Below the pieces are notes generated by a model. The model worked only from the letters and a program-made list of their open reading frames with translations. It made no database searches and had not been told where the DNA came from. The translations under genes and the position numbers were made by a program. From CAVQCT01 sp964371785 (GTDB lineage Bacteria; Zixibacteria; MSB-5A5; GN15; FEB-12): a stretch of 64,000 bases of DNA. The DNA is taken from NCBI GenBank assembly GCA_964371785.1, contig CAYJOL010000002.1, positions 186,001 through 250,000 of the forward strand, read 5' to 3'. Below are positions 33,613 to 43,391 of the stretch, one piece after another; positions within the stretch are counted from its first letter, which is position 1, and each line of letters opens with the position of its first letter.

Positions 33613-36600
33613 ATGACCCTCTCATCGTTGTGTATCGACCGGCCTGTTCTTGCCACCGTTCTTTCGATCCTGATCGTGCTCTTCGGGGTGCTCGGCTTCG
33701 TGTTTCTGGGTGTGCGCGAGTATCCCAGTGTTGATCCACCGGTTGTTACCGTATCCACAAGTTACACCGGCGCCAACGCCGACGTGGTCGAGTCCGAGAT
33801 CACCGAGCCGTTGGAGGAATCGGTCAACGGTATCGCCGGCATCCGGTCGCTGACATCGACCAGCCGCGACGGACGCAGTTCCATCACGGTCGAGTTCGAG
33901 CTTGGTGTAGACATGGAAGCCGCCGCCAACGACGTTCGCGACCGCGTCTCCCGTGCAGTTCGCAGTCTTCCACCCGATGCCGACCCGCCAATAGTATCCA
34001 AGGCCGATGCCGATGCGACGATGATTCTGGCGATGACTTTGCAGAGCGACCGTCGAAATCTGCTGGAACTATCGGCGATCGCCAACGATGTCTTCAAAGA
34101 ACGCTTGCAAACAATTCCCGGCGTAAGTGATATTCGCATCTGGGGTGAAAAGAAGTACGCAATGAAACTTCTGATCGACCCCGGCAAACTTGCCGCGCAC
34201 GGCCTCACCCCGCTGGATGTACGCAACGCGCTCAATCGGGAGAATATCGAACTGCCGGCCGGATTGATTGAGGGACACAGTACCGAGCTATCGATTCGTA
34301 CGATCGGCCGCATGAGCACACCGGCCGAATTCAACGACCTCATAATCAAAGAAGATGAGGGCGCCGTGGTGAAACTCCGGGATGTCGGCGAGGCGATTCT
34401 GGCACCGGAGAACGAGCGGACGCTTCTTCGCGGAAATGGTGGCGTACCCATGGTAGGGATTGCCGTTACCCCACAGCCGGGATCAAATCATATCGCCATC
34501 GCTGACGAGTTTTATCAACGGTTGGACCAAATCAAGCGCGATCTGCCTCCGGATCTTCGCCTGAGAATCTCGATGGATGCGACCGCCAACATCCGCAAAG
34601 CGATTACCGAGGTTGAGGAGACAATTCTCATTGCTTTCCTTCTGGTACTCCTGGTGATTTTCGTTTTCCTTCGCCACTGGCGAACGACCATAATTCCAAT
34701 GGTGGCGATTCCGATTTCGCTTATCGGTACCTTCTTCATCATGTATCTGGCCGATTTTACTATCAATATCCTGACCCTGCTCGGCGTCGTGCTGTCGACA
34801 GGCATTGTTGTGGATGACGCTATTGTCGTGCTTGAGAATATTTACAGCAAGATCGAGAAGGGCATGTCTCCGGTCGAGGCGGGTCACAAGGGATCGAAGG
34901 AGATTTTCTTTGCTATTATCTCCACGACCATCACCCTGGCCTCGGTCTTCCTGCCGATCATCTTCCTGCAAGGTCTGACCGGCCGCCTATTCCGTGAGTT
35001 TGGCATCGTGGTTGCCGGTTCGGTGCTTATATCGGCGTTCGTATCGCTTACGCTGACGCCGATGATGAGCTCCCACATGCTCCACAAGCAGGAACACGAA
35101 AACAAGCTCTTCCGTCTCAGTGAAAGCTGGTTCAATGCGCTCGCCACCGCTTATCATCGATCACTCGGACTCTTTATCCTGCGCGGCTGGCCGGCCCCGG
35201 TAATTATGGTCGTGTCGCTGGCTCTTATTCTCGGTCTTGGCGCCATCATTCCATCCGAACTCGCCCCAATGGAAGACAAGAGCCGCCTGTCGATTAACGC
35301 TACTGCCCCTGAGGGAACCGCCTATGAAGTGATGCAGGATTATGTGGGCAAACTTGTCAGCATCGTTGACACGCTGCCTGAGCGGGATGTGATTATGTCG
35401 CTCACAGCCCCGGGTTTCGGCAGCAGCGGCTCCGCGAATTCCGGATTTGTGCGAGTCGGACTGGTGCCACCTGACCAGCGCACCCGCTCTCAGCAGGAGA
35501 TTGCCAATGCAATCTCAAAAAGCATCAGAAAGGAAACACTCGCGCGGACTTTTGTGACGCAGGAGCAGACGATTGGCGGCCGTCATTCCGGTCTGCCAAT
35601 CGAGTATATCATCCAGGCACCCACTCTGGAGAAACTCAAATCCGTCGTCCCGTCATTCATGGCCAAAGCGGAAGAGAGTCCGGCTTTCCAGGTGGTTGAC
35701 CTCAACCTCAAATTCAATAAGCCGGAACTGACTATTAACATAGACCGGGACCGATCCAGGGCGCTCGGCGTGACGGTGCGCGATGTGGCTGAGACTCTCC
35801 AACTCTATTTCAGCGGACAGCGGTATGGATACTTCATTCTCAATGGCAAACAATATTCCGTCATCGCGCAGGCGAATCGGGCGAATCGCGATGAACCGCT
35901 TGATCTGAGTTCTATTTATGTCCGCAACAATAGAAACGAACTGATTCAACTGGATAATCTCGTGACTTTGTCATACCGATCCAACCCGCCACAGTTGTTC
36001 AGGTACAACCGTTATGTAGCCGCGACAGTCAGCGCTTCGCCGGCCGCCGGATATACGCTGGGCAGCGCCATCGACGAGATGGACAAGCTCGCAAAATCAA
36101 CTCTTGACGAGTCTTTTTCGACCACTCTGTCCGGTACGGCAAAAGAATACGCCGAAAGCTCCAATACCCTGTTGTTTGCGTTCCTGTTGGCGCTGATCCT
36201 GGTGTATCTCATACTCTCAGCCCAGTTTGAAAGTTTTCGCGATCCGCTTATTATAATGTTCACGGTACCGCTGGCGCTGGCGGGGGCAACTCTGTCGCTT
36301 TGGATGTTCGGCCAGACATTCAACATTTTTAGCCAGATCGGAATCATTGCCCTGGTCGGTATCGTCACCAAGAACGGTATCCTGATTGTCGAGTTTGCCA
36401 ATCAGCGCAAGGCTCAGGGGCTTTCCTCCCGCGAAGCGGCTATCGATGCCGCCCGGCAGCGTTTCCGTCCGATTCTCATGACGAGTCTCGCAACCGTTTT
36501 TGGTGTGCTGCCCATTGCCCTTGCCTTGGGAGCGGCCGCCAAAAGCCGGGTGTCCATGGGGATCGTCATCATCGGCGGACTGCTTTTCTCACTTGGTTTG

Positions 36601-36699
36601 ACGCTGTACGTCATTCCAGCCCTCTATACTTATATGTCATCCCGGAAACAGCCGGCTTCTGCGGCCCCGGTCGAAACACCAGTACAAAAAATAAGTTAG
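33613..36699 (+). CDS. RND multidrug efflux permease (AcrB/MexB-like)
   Basis: A 1028-residue inner-membrane pump with 12 membrane segments and two large periplasmic loops, the usual length of HAE1-family RND proteins. The proton-relay aspartates are visible in VLSTGIVVDDAIVVLENI in segment 4. PSELAPMEDKSRL opens the second periplasmic loop, and VTKNGILIVEFANQ is in segment 10. It forms a two-gene operon with the upstream adaptor. The substrate range cannot be deduced. No local repressor gene accompanies it. Confidence 0.93.
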   Translation: MTLSSLCIDRPVLATVLSILIVLFGVLGFVFLGVREYPSVDPPVVTVSTSYTGANADVVESEITEPLEESVNGIAGIRSLTSTSRDGRSSITVEFELGVDMEAAANDVRDRVSRAVRSLPPDADPPIVSKADADATMILAMTLQSDRRNLLELSAIANDVFKERLQTIPGVSDIRIWGEKKYAMKLLIDPGKLAAHGLTPLDVRNALNRENIELPAGLIEGHSTELSIRTIGRMSTPAEFNDLIIKEDEGAVVKLRDVGEAILAPENERTLLRGNGGVPMVGIAVTPQPGSNHIAIADEFYQRLDQIKRDLPPDLRLRISMDATANIRKAITEVEETILIAFLLVLLVIFVFLRHWRTTIIPMVAIPISLIGTFFIMYLADFTINILTLLGVVLSTGIVVDDAIVVLENIYSKIEKGMSPVEAGHKGSKEIFFAIISTTITLASVFLPIIFLQGLTGRLFREFGIVVAGSVLISAFVSLTLTPMMSSHMLHKQEHENKLFRLSESWFNALATAYHRSLGLFILRGWPAPVIMVVSLALILGLGAIIPSELAPMEDKSRLSINATAPEGTAYEVMQDYVGKLVSIVDTLPERDVIMSLTAPGFGSSGSANSGFVRVGLVPPDQRTRSQQEIANAISKSIRKETLARTFVTQEQTIGGRHSGLPIEYIIQAPTLEKLKSVVPSFMAKAEESPAFQVVDLNLKFNKPELTINIDRDRSRALGVTVRDVAETLQLYFSGQRYGYFILNGKQYSVIAQANRANRDEPLDLSSIYVRNNRNELIQLDNLVTLSYRSNPPQLFRYNRYVAATVSASPAAGYTLGSAIDEMDKLAKSTLDESFSTTLSGTAKEYAESSNTLLFAFLLALILVYLILSAQFESFRDPLIIMFTVPLALAGATLSLWMFGQTFNIFSQIGIIALVGIVTKNGILIVEFANQRKAQGLSSREAAIDAARQRFRPILMTSLATVFGVLPIALALGAAAKSRVSMGIVIIGGLLFSLGLTLYVIPALYTYMSSRKQPASAAPVETPVQKIS

Positions 36700-36951
36700 C
36701 CCGCACAAATCCGTAGCCGGCCGTCATTCGTCGGGGGAAAATTGCCTTCATGGGGCATTTTTATCCTTATCCGGGAACGAACTTTATCCGATTTGGTTTA
36801 ATAGTTGGACGGGGTATTCTGTACCCGTCGAGACTTTATTGGTACCAGCCCAGGCGAAGTTAAGGAGTCAGTGTAGGGTCATTCGGTAACTAAACTATCA
36901 TTCAGACCAACAGTCAGAGGAAACCTCTCAAGAGAAAGGAACCGCTGATTC

Positions 36952-37467
36952 ATGACTGCTTACACCTCTCTCGCCAAGTCCGCACTTCTTTCAATCTTCA
37001 TACTATTTATTCTGCTTGGAGCGGCGATCTCAACCCGGGCAGCCGGAGTGCCGGACTCTGTTAATGATCTCCAGACAATACTGCCGGACACAGTTTCCCT
37101 CAGGGGCAAAGTTGTCTATGTCGATTTCTGGGCGTCCTGGTGCGCTCCGTGCCAACAGTCCTTTCCCTGGATGCAGAAGTTGTACGAGAAATATCACCAC
37201 CAAGGGTTGGAGATCGTTGCGATCAGTGTCGACAAAGATCACCGCTCGGCGCTTGAATTTCTCAAGGACACCAAAGTCACCTTCCCTATTGTCTTTGATT
37301 CTACCGGGGATTTGGCAAAGCAGTACAAACTTGAAACGATGCCAACATCCTTTATCTATGACCGTAACGGCCGTCTGGTAAGCCGGAATCGGGGCTTCAA
37401 GCAGGAAGAGACTGACAGTTTGGATTATACAATATTCCACCTGGTAAATGAAGGGAAGGCAAAATGA
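36952..37467 (+). CDS. Secreted TlpA/ResA-like thioredoxin-fold protein
   Basis: A 171-residue protein with a signal peptide or anchor (about 1-31) and an active site W-C-A-P-C (WASWCAPCQQSFP, about residue 64). The cis-proline is in LETMPTSFIYDRNG. Relatives reduce disulfides of apocytochromes or other exported proteins in the periplasm. It opens a four-gene operon; its stop overlaps the DUF4266 start by 4 bases (ATGA). AAAGGAA lies upstream of the ATG. Confidence 0.88.
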   Translation: MTAYTSLAKSALLSIFILFILLGAAISTRAAGVPDSVNDLQTILPDTVSLRGKVVYVDFWASWCAPCQQSFPWMQKLYEKYHHQGLEIVAISVDKDHRSALEFLKDTKVTFPIVFDSTGDLAKQYKLETMPTSFIYDRNGRLVSRNRGFKQEETDSLDYTIFHLVNEGKAK

Positions 37468-37697
37468 AACGGTACGGGATTCTTATCGGACTCGCCGCGG
37501 CTCTTATTGTCGGGCTGTCTTTGACCGGGTGCGGCGCCGTGGGAGTTCAGGTCTGGGATCGGGATATATTGTCGAAACCGGAAATGCAGATGGACCGTCC
37601 AGCGCTGGATCGGTCGATCGATGACCACATTTATTTCAGCAAAGAGGCGTCCAGCGGCGGCCGCGGATTCGGCGGAGGCGGGTGCGGATGCAACTGA
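37464..37697 (+). CDS. DUF4266-domain small lipoprotein
   Basis: A 77-residue lipoprotein. The lipobox is LTGC at about residue 23. The core (VQVWDRDILSKPEMQ...DDHIYFSKEASSGG) matches DUF4266, and the tail is glycine/cysteine rich (GGGGCGCN). Function is unknown. DUF4266 genes are typically found beside DUF3570, ApbE and a thioredoxin, exactly as here. Confidence 0.85.
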   Translation: MKRYGILIGLAAALIVGLSLTGCGAVGVQVWDRDILSKPEMQMDRPALDRSIDDHIYFSKEASSGGRGFGGGGCGCN

Positions 37698-38992
37698 CCG
37701 GAAAATCATCGCTCCGTAACACCCTGACCGCTATCACCGCCGCCCTTCTCGGAACAGGAGTCACACACGCAGCCGGCGAGAATCGGGTGGAGTCATCGAT
37801 CCTTCTGTACTCAGAAACTAATCGGGTTCAAGCGGCCGAAGGCATTTTCAGCCTGACCCGCGCCCTTAAGGGTGACCGGATCTTCAATGCTCGTTTCACT
37901 CTCGATGGTCTCACGGGTGCATCGCCCAATGGTGCGACCCCCTCGAGTCATGTTCAGACATTCACGCGACCGTCAGGTGGCAGCGCCTATTCGGTCCAGC
38001 CGGGTGAGCTTCCCCTCGATAATACGTTCAAGGACACTCGCTACGGTTTCGATGGCAGTCTGACGCAGCCGCTCAATAATGTAACTTCGATTATCTATGG
38101 CGCTCATGTATCAAATGAGCATGATTATACATCACTGGGAGCCAATCTCGGTTTTACCCGTGACTTCAACCGGAAAAATGCCACCCTTGCGGCATCGGTC
38201 GCTTTCTCACACGATATTGTCAGCCCGCTTGGTGGAGCGCCCACCCCATTTGCGTCGATGGCCGCCGCAACCGGAGGTGGCGGCGAAGGTGAAGGCGATG
38301 ACGGTGAAGGCCGCGGCCGCGGGCCGGCAAAAGGGAAGAATGTCATCGATGCCGTTTTCGGGTTCACCCAGGTGCTTGATCGACGAACGGTGTTGCGTGT
38401 CAATTACTCCCTGAACCGCTCTTCCGGATACCTTAATGATCCTTACAAGCTTCTCAGTGTCGTCCAGGGACCGACCGGAGCCGATCCGGGCGAACCAGTT
38501 GACTACATCTATGAATCACGTCCGGGGACCCACTCCAAGCAGGCAATCTACGCCGAGGTACGGAGATATATCAGCGGTCATACGATCGATTTGTCCTATC
38601 GGTATTTCTGGGACGATTGGGGAATTAGCTCGAAGACCGTGGATGTGTTCTATCGACTTCCTTTAACCCGCGGTCACGCCATTCGTCCGCATTTTCGATG
38701 GTATCGCCAGACTGGAGCAGACTTCTATCAGGCATACCTGGTGAACGGCTCCCCGTTACCGGCGAATGCTTCAGCCGATTATAGACTTGCTCCATTTCAC
38801 GCAATCACGCTCGGCCTGGAGTATCTTTTCCCTGTTGGGCAGGGAGTGCACCTGAGTATCGGGGCTGAATACTATCGTCAGATCGGGGATCTCAGTCCGC
38901 CGCCGACATCAATGGGAGTACTCAGCCGGTATGACCTGTTTCCCAAAATGGACGCCGCCATGGTCCGGGTAGGGTTCAGTCGTGATTTCTAA
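37688..38992 (+). CDS. DUF3570-domain outer-membrane-like protein
   Basis: About 434 residues with a signal peptide ending near THA-AG. The body alternates short beta strands and ends in an aromatic residue (VRVGFSRDF), which suggests an outer-membrane beta barrel. A glycine/glutamate-rich loop (about 195-215) interrupts it. It matches the DUF3570 family, which co-occurs with DUF4266. The ATG at 37688 is chosen over a GTG two codons earlier because GGAGGCGG is better spaced for it. It overlaps both neighbours. Confidence 0.85.
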   Translation: MQLTGKSSLRNTLTAITAALLGTGVTHAAGENRVESSILLYSETNRVQAAEGIFSLTRALKGDRIFNARFTLDGLTGASPNGATPSSHVQTFTRPSGGSAYSVQPGELPLDNTFKDTRYGFDGSLTQPLNNVTSIIYGAHVSNEHDYTSLGANLGFTRDFNRKNATLAASVAFSHDIVSPLGGAPTPFASMAAATGGGGEGEGDDGEGRGRGPAKGKNVIDAVFGFTQVLDRRTVLRVNYSLNRSSGYLNDPYKLLSVVQGPTGADPGEPVDYIYESRPGTHSKQAIYAEVRRYISGHTIDLSYRYFWDDWGISSKTVDVFYRLPLTRGHAIRPHFRWYRQTGADFYQAYLVNGSPLPANASADYRLAPFHAITLGLEYLFPVGQGVHLSIGAEYYRQIGDLSPPPTSMGVLSRYDLFPKMDAAMVRVGFSRDF

Positions 38993-39887
38993 AACCGCGC
39001 TTGAGTACCGGGTTAATCGAACTGAGTCGCACTGGACTATCCTGTTCACGGCTATGGCGAGTCCGTGCGAGATCTTGGTGCGGTGCAAAGACAAGAGCGA
39101 AGCCGAACTGTTGGCTTCGCTCTCATTTAATGAGACCCGTCGGATCGAACAGAAATTCAGCCGTTATCGAGACGATAATATCGTTCACGCTATCAATAAC
39201 AGCAGGGGACTGCCGGTCGAGGTCGATGAGGAAACGACGCGGCTGTTGAACTACGCCGACCAATGTTACCGTCTCAGCAATGGTCTTTTTGACATCACGT
39301 CGGGGGTGCTTCGCAAAGCGTGGAAATTCGATGGCTCTTTACAGACGCCGAATAAGAGACTCATCGAATCGCTGAGAGAAAAAGTGGGCTGGGATAAAGT
39401 GGAGTGGAACGGCTCCTGTATTCGCCTTCAACCGGATATGGAGACCGACCTTGGCGGTATCGGCAAAGAATATGCGGTCGATATCGTGGCCGAAATGTTG
39501 TCGCGCGTCACCCGTGCGCCGCTTATGGTCAACTTTGGAGGCGACATCCGGGCAATTGCCCAGGATGGCAGCGCCGCAGCATGGAATGTTGGGATTGAGG
39601 ACCCCTCGCGCGAGGACAACGCGGTTGGTCAGATTGACCTTACCAAGGGCGGAATAGCCACGAGTGGCGACTCGCGCCGATTTTGTCTTGTCAATGGTGT
39701 CAGAATGGGGCACATCCTCAACCCGCATACGGGGTGGCCGGTCGATGGCGCGCCTCGGAGTGTCACTGTGCTCGGGAATTTCTGTGTCGAAGCCGGATTT
39801 CTGGCCACTCTCGCCATGCTTCAGGGACCCGAGGCCGAGAAATTCCTTAAGGACCAGGACACCACTTACCACTGTATTTGGAAATAG
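38982..39887 (+). CDS. apbE: FAD:protein FMN transferase (ApbE-like)
   Basis: A 301-residue flavin transferase that attaches FMN covalently to threonine or serine of exported or membrane proteins. Conserved blocks are FTAMASPCEIL (start of the core), RIEQKFSRYRDDN, TDLGGIGKEYAVD and VNFGGDIRAIA. The C-terminal block is ATSGDSRRFCLVNGVRMGHILNPHTGWPV. It lacks an obvious signal peptide. It is the last gene of the thioredoxin/DUF4266/DUF3570 operon and overlaps DUF3570 with a GTG start. Which protein it flavinylates is not evident. Confidence 0.88.
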   Translation: MISKTALEYRVNRTESHWTILFTAMASPCEILVRCKDKSEAELLASLSFNETRRIEQKFSRYRDDNIVHAINNSRGLPVEVDEETTRLLNYADQCYRLSNGLFDITSGVLRKAWKFDGSLQTPNKRLIESLREKVGWDKVEWNGSCIRLQPDMETDLGGIGKEYAVDIVAEMLSRVTRAPLMVNFGGDIRAIAQDGSAAAWNVGIEDPSREDNAVGQIDLTKGGIATSGDSRRFCLVNGVRMGHILNPHTGWPVDGAPRSVTVLGNFCVEAGFLATLAMLQGPEAEKFLKDQDTTYHCIWK

Positions 39888-39967
39888 GCCCGTGTACCGG
39901 TTACTGTCGCTTGCGGAGACTTTGCCGTCCCAGATTTGCTTTTGATTCGAGGACTCCCTGTCCCTGC

Positions 39968-40240
39968 TTATTCTGCCGTGGTTGGGTCGATAACCGTACC
40001 GACAATTGAAATCTGGTTGGCGGGAAAGCCGCCCTTTTGAGCGTGCTCGCGGATCATCTGTTCATCCGGGGCAATGTAAACACAATAGATCTTGTCATCG
40101 GTGACATAACTGTGCACCCACTGAATTTCAGGACCCATCTCCCGCAGTACATCGCATGATTTCTGTGATACAGCTCTGAACTCGGCCGGTGATAACTTAC
40201 TGGCACCGGGTAGTTCGCGTTCGATAATGAATTTGGGCAT
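39968..40240 (-). CDS. DUF4242 (SCO4226-like) small protein
   Basis: A 90-residue ferredoxin-like alpha/beta protein matching DUF4242 (KFIIERELPGASKLSPAEFRAVSQ and WVHSYVTDDKIYCVYIAPDEQMIREHA). The Streptomyces relative SCO4226 binds nickel, and the aligned histidines are present (VHSY and REHA). The function is otherwise unknown. It has its own AAGGAGAA ribosome-binding site and no operon partner. Confidence 0.8.
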   Translation of the reverse strand: MPKFIIERELPGASKLSPAEFRAVSQKSCDVLREMGPEIQWVHSYVTDDKIYCVYIAPDEQMIREHAQKGGFPANQISIVGTVIDPTTAE

Positions 40241-40434
40241 AATGTAGTTCTCCTTTGTTAAAGTTACGGCAGCTTATTGCACTGTATTTGAATTAATCGT
40301 GTCCGGAATTCTCTCTTTTTTTGAGACTCGCGATAATCAGCCCTTAGGCTTTTGGGGTTTTAGATGAGACTGACGTCGAGCAGTCTATAAGTGGCTGTCG
40401 CACTTGAAACTTACTGTTGCAGGACCAATCGGAG

Positions 40435-41751
40435 TTACTCCATCGGGCGGGATTCGCCGCCGAACATGATGCCCATTTGTTTGAGCATATCGTAAGGCGG
40501 GATGCCCCCGATCTGGACGATCACGTAGTCGTTCTGTATTTCCATCTGACCGTCCCTGGTCTTCAGGCATACCGATTCCGGCCGGACTTCGGTCACCTGG
40601 GAATCGAAGATTGCGGTTATCTTTCCGTCGGCGATAAGTTCGGTGATCGCGTCTTCGTTTTTCTTCTTTACCCTGAAAAACCCGCCCTTGCGGTACGAAA
40701 TGGTGACGCTATTACCCGGCTGTCTGGCCAATCCGACCGCAGCCTCGACCGCACTGTCACCACCTCCCACCACAAGCATATGTTGATTCGTGTATGAGCG
40801 TGCATCGATCAGTTGGTACATTACTTTGGCCTGGTCCTCGCCCGGGACGTCCATTTTGCGCGGCGTCCCCCGGCGACCCATGGCCAGAACGACAAACCGG
40901 GAGGAAAACAAGTTGTCCGTAGTTTTGATATCAAAGTGATTGCCGCTCATTTGCACCAATTCCACGCGCTGTCCGGAGCGGACCCTCAGGTCAAAACGAC
41001 TGCTGATATCCTGCCAGGTCTCCATGAGCACTTCCTTGGAGTACTCGTCTTTTTTCAACCACCCGTACAGGGGCAATTCCACCGGCTGTGTCATGACGAG
41101 TTTGCGGCGCGGATACTTGAGAATGGTGCCGCCGATCTCACCTTCGTCGAGCATCAGGTAACTTAGTTTATGCTGCGTAGCAGTCAGGGCCGCGGAGATA
41201 CCGGCCGGACCGGCTCCAACAATAACAATGTGATAGATGTCACTAGCGCCCGGGCCGCCTATTCGTCGGGCGATCTCCTCGACCACCGCTCTTCCCTGCG
41301 CGATGGCGTTACGGATCAGCGAGAGCCCGCCGAGTTCGCCGGCGATGAATATGCCGGGAACCGTGGTTTCATTCGCCGAGGTGAGTATGGGAATGTCCGG
41401 TCGGGTCTTAATATCGCCCAGACCAACCTTAAGCGCACCCACCGGACAGACGACTTCGCAATATCCGTGCCCGACACAGCGCTCACCATTGATAACTTCG
41501 GCCGCGCCCCAAACGACTCCGAGCACGTCGCCCTCCGGACACGCATCCACACAAGAGCCGCACCCGATACATTTCGAACGATCTATCATGGGAAACTGCG
41601 CACGGGGTCGATCAATACCCATGGCACGGGCTTCCTCTTGCCTTTGCGCATACACTTTTCGATTCCGACGAAATTTGGCAAAGTACGGTATGAAAATGAC
41701 AGCAACCAATACCGCCACACCCGACCAAATCAAATTCTGTTCCATACTCAT
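40435..41751 (-). CDS. Membrane-anchored ferredoxin/FAD pyridine-nucleotide oxidoreductase
   Basis: A 438-residue protein. One N-terminal membrane segment (about 7-25) is followed by a 2x[4Fe-4S] ferredoxin module (CIGCGSCVDACP and CVGHGYCEVVCP). A thioredoxin-reductase-like domain has two dinucleotide loops: GAGPAGISAAL for FAD and GGGDSAVEAAVG for NAD(P)H. The catalytic C-x-x-C of thioredoxin reductase is absent (the segment reads GEIGGTILKYPRRKLVM), so it is an electron-transfer flavoprotein rather than a disulfide reductase. It lies 29 bases after the multiheme operon genes and could connect NAD(P)H or ferredoxin to them. Confidence 0.82.
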   Translation of the reverse strand: MSMEQNLIWSGVAVLVAVIFIPYFAKFRRNRKVYAQRQEEARAMGIDRPRAQFPMIDRSKCIGCGSCVDACPEGDVLGVVWGAAEVINGERCVGHGYCEVVCPVGALKVGLGDIKTRPDIPILTSANETTVPGIFIAGELGGLSLIRNAIAQGRAVVEEIARRIGGPGASDIYHIVIVGAGPAGISAALTATQHKLSYLMLDEGEIGGTILKYPRRKLVMTQPVELPLYGWLKKDEYSKEVLMETWQDISSRFDLRVRSGQRVELVQMSGNHFDIKTTDNLFSSRFVVLAMGRRGTPRKMDVPGEDQAKVMYQLIDARSYTNQHMLVVGGGDSAVEAAVGLARQPGNSVTISYRKGGFFRVKKKNEDAITELIADGKITAIFDSQVTEVRPESVCLKTRDGQMEIQNDYVIVQIGGIPPYDMLKQMGIMFGGESRPME

Positions 41752-41780
41752 TCTAACATTTTACATCCGAATCGGTTCGT

Positions 41781-43391
41781 CTAAAATCTGTAACCGAGTT
41801 CGGACTGAACGTGAAAGCCCTTGATGTCGTCGCCGGTATCCTTCTGGAACCGAAGCCCCAACCAGTGATGCCGGCTGACATCGGTCTGGCCCGAAAATTC
41901 AACCCAACTGTTGCCGCTGCTGAGTCCGGTCACATCTCGGTAGGCATATCGACCGTAGGCGATTCCGAGACTGTACCGGGTATGGAAGAAACTGCTCGTG
42001 CGTAATGTATAGTTATAGCCATGGGTATTCGAATTGTCGAACCCGGCATACTGAGCAGATAGAGTCATACCCCTAAACAGAGCGTTTCCTTTGCGAACCA
42101 ATATCGAATATGACCAGCTTGGGTCCGGATCACCGGCCCGATCCCGATAACCGATCGAGCCCGAGGACAGAACATCTGCCGGCAGGTTGATATCTGTCTG
42201 AAGACGGACTCCCTGTCGAAGGTTATCATCGAAAAGGCTGTCCGCGACGGAACGGTTGTCAAATGTCCAGTAGTTGGTGCGGTTATCATAGCTGAGACTG
42301 AGGCGAACGCGTTCAATGGGGCGGACCCAACTGTTGAGATACAGGTTGGTCAGTTCGATAGTCTTTCCCGAGCGTTCCTTTCGCCAGCTTCTATTAATGT
42401 CGATCTCGCCAGTATGACTGATTCCCCAGAGAGCTCCCCTGCTCAGTCGTCCCTGTAATACGAGAAATTCTCGATTGACATCGCGGGCATGGTATTCTCC
42501 CACCGCACCGACGTTTTGTTCAAAGTAAAGTCCGGAGTAGTTGCCCGAAACATAGCTCAAATAGCCGCCGGTCTTATTGAGAGAGATCGGCCGTTCGTCA
42601 TATAACCAGCCGGGGTAAGTTCCCGCAAAGAAACCGGCATGAATTCGTCCGGAAAGCGATGACTCAACCAGCAGACCATCGAGATAGCCAATACCTCCAG
42701 TCTGTCGAGGGAGAATGCGACCGGCGTAGAAACGGACGGGTGAACTCGGTTCTTCGTAACTCAGGGAAAACTCCCAGAGCCGGTTCTGCCAGTCATTTCT
42801 TCCGACATCGGTCCGATAGTCACGCTGGCGCTTGTCGAACCGCCCACGTCCCCGCACCGCCAGAGTCAGGTCCTTGCCCCATAGCCGTCTCGCCTTCACC
42901 GAAATGCGTGCGGTTGTCTGAGTAAAATCCAGATTCGAAGCAGACATGTCGTTCCAGTGATAGATTCCAACAGCTACGCTTCCAAACAGCTGTGGTCCAC
43001 CCATCTTGGGATGACGGACCTCCGGTTCCGGCGCCCGGACAACCGTATCGGGCGGGGCCTGCACGACCGTATCTTTCGTCACGGCGATAGAGTCAACCGC
43101 CGGAAGTGATTTGAGCTGCACCTTATCGCCAATCTTAATATCTCCCGACGGACCGATCAGTTTACACGAGGCAGAGTGCGCCGCAACATAAACTACTTCG
43201 ATTTCAGCCTTCACGCCGCTGGTGCCGAGCACGGCCAGTTGTGCACCTACCGTCAGACCATCGGCCTCACCGGCATCGAGATAGACATTCTCCGCCGAAA
43301 GGTACTTAACCGTAATGGTGCCGGTTGCCTGGACAGTTCCAAGCAGCAAAAACCAGCCCGCTATTATCATGATCAAAAATGATTTCATCAT
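41781..43391 (-). CDS. Predicted outer-membrane beta-barrel (porin) of the multiheme operon
   Basis: About 536 residues with a signal peptide (MMKSFLIMIIAGWFLLLGTVQA). An N-terminal SH3-like domain (about 25-100) and a proline-rich linker lead into a long run of alternating amphipathic strands rich in Tyr, Arg and Gly. The protein ends in an aromatic residue (SELGYRF), as beta barrels do. It begins with ATGA overlap to the 28-heme cytochrome gene. By analogy with porin-cytochrome conduits such as MtrB or PioB it may sheath a multiheme cytochrome. There is no clear homology by eye, so this is inference from context. Confidence 0.6.
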   Translation of the reverse strand: MMKSFLIMIIAGWFLLLGTVQATGTITVKYLSAENVYLDAGEADGLTVGAQLAVLGTSGVKAEIEVVYVAAHSASCKLIGPSGDIKIGDKVQLKSLPAVDSIAVTKDTVVQAPPDTVVRAPEPEVRHPKMGGPQLFGSVAVGIYHWNDMSASNLDFTQTTARISVKARRLWGKDLTLAVRGRGRFDKRQRDYRTDVGRNDWQNRLWEFSLSYEEPSSPVRFYAGRILPRQTGGIGYLDGLLVESSLSGRIHAGFFAGTYPGWLYDERPISLNKTGGYLSYVSGNYSGLYFEQNVGAVGEYHARDVNREFLVLQGRLSRGALWGISHTGEIDINRSWRKERSGKTIELTNLYLNSWVRPIERVRLSLSYDNRTNYWTFDNRSVADSLFDDNLRQGVRLQTDINLPADVLSSGSIGYRDRAGDPDPSWSYSILVRKGNALFRGMTLSAQYAGFDNSNTHGYNYTLRTSSFFHTRYSLGIAYGRYAYRDVTGLSSGNSWVEFSGQTDVSRHHWLGLRFQKDTGDDIKGFHVQSELGYRF

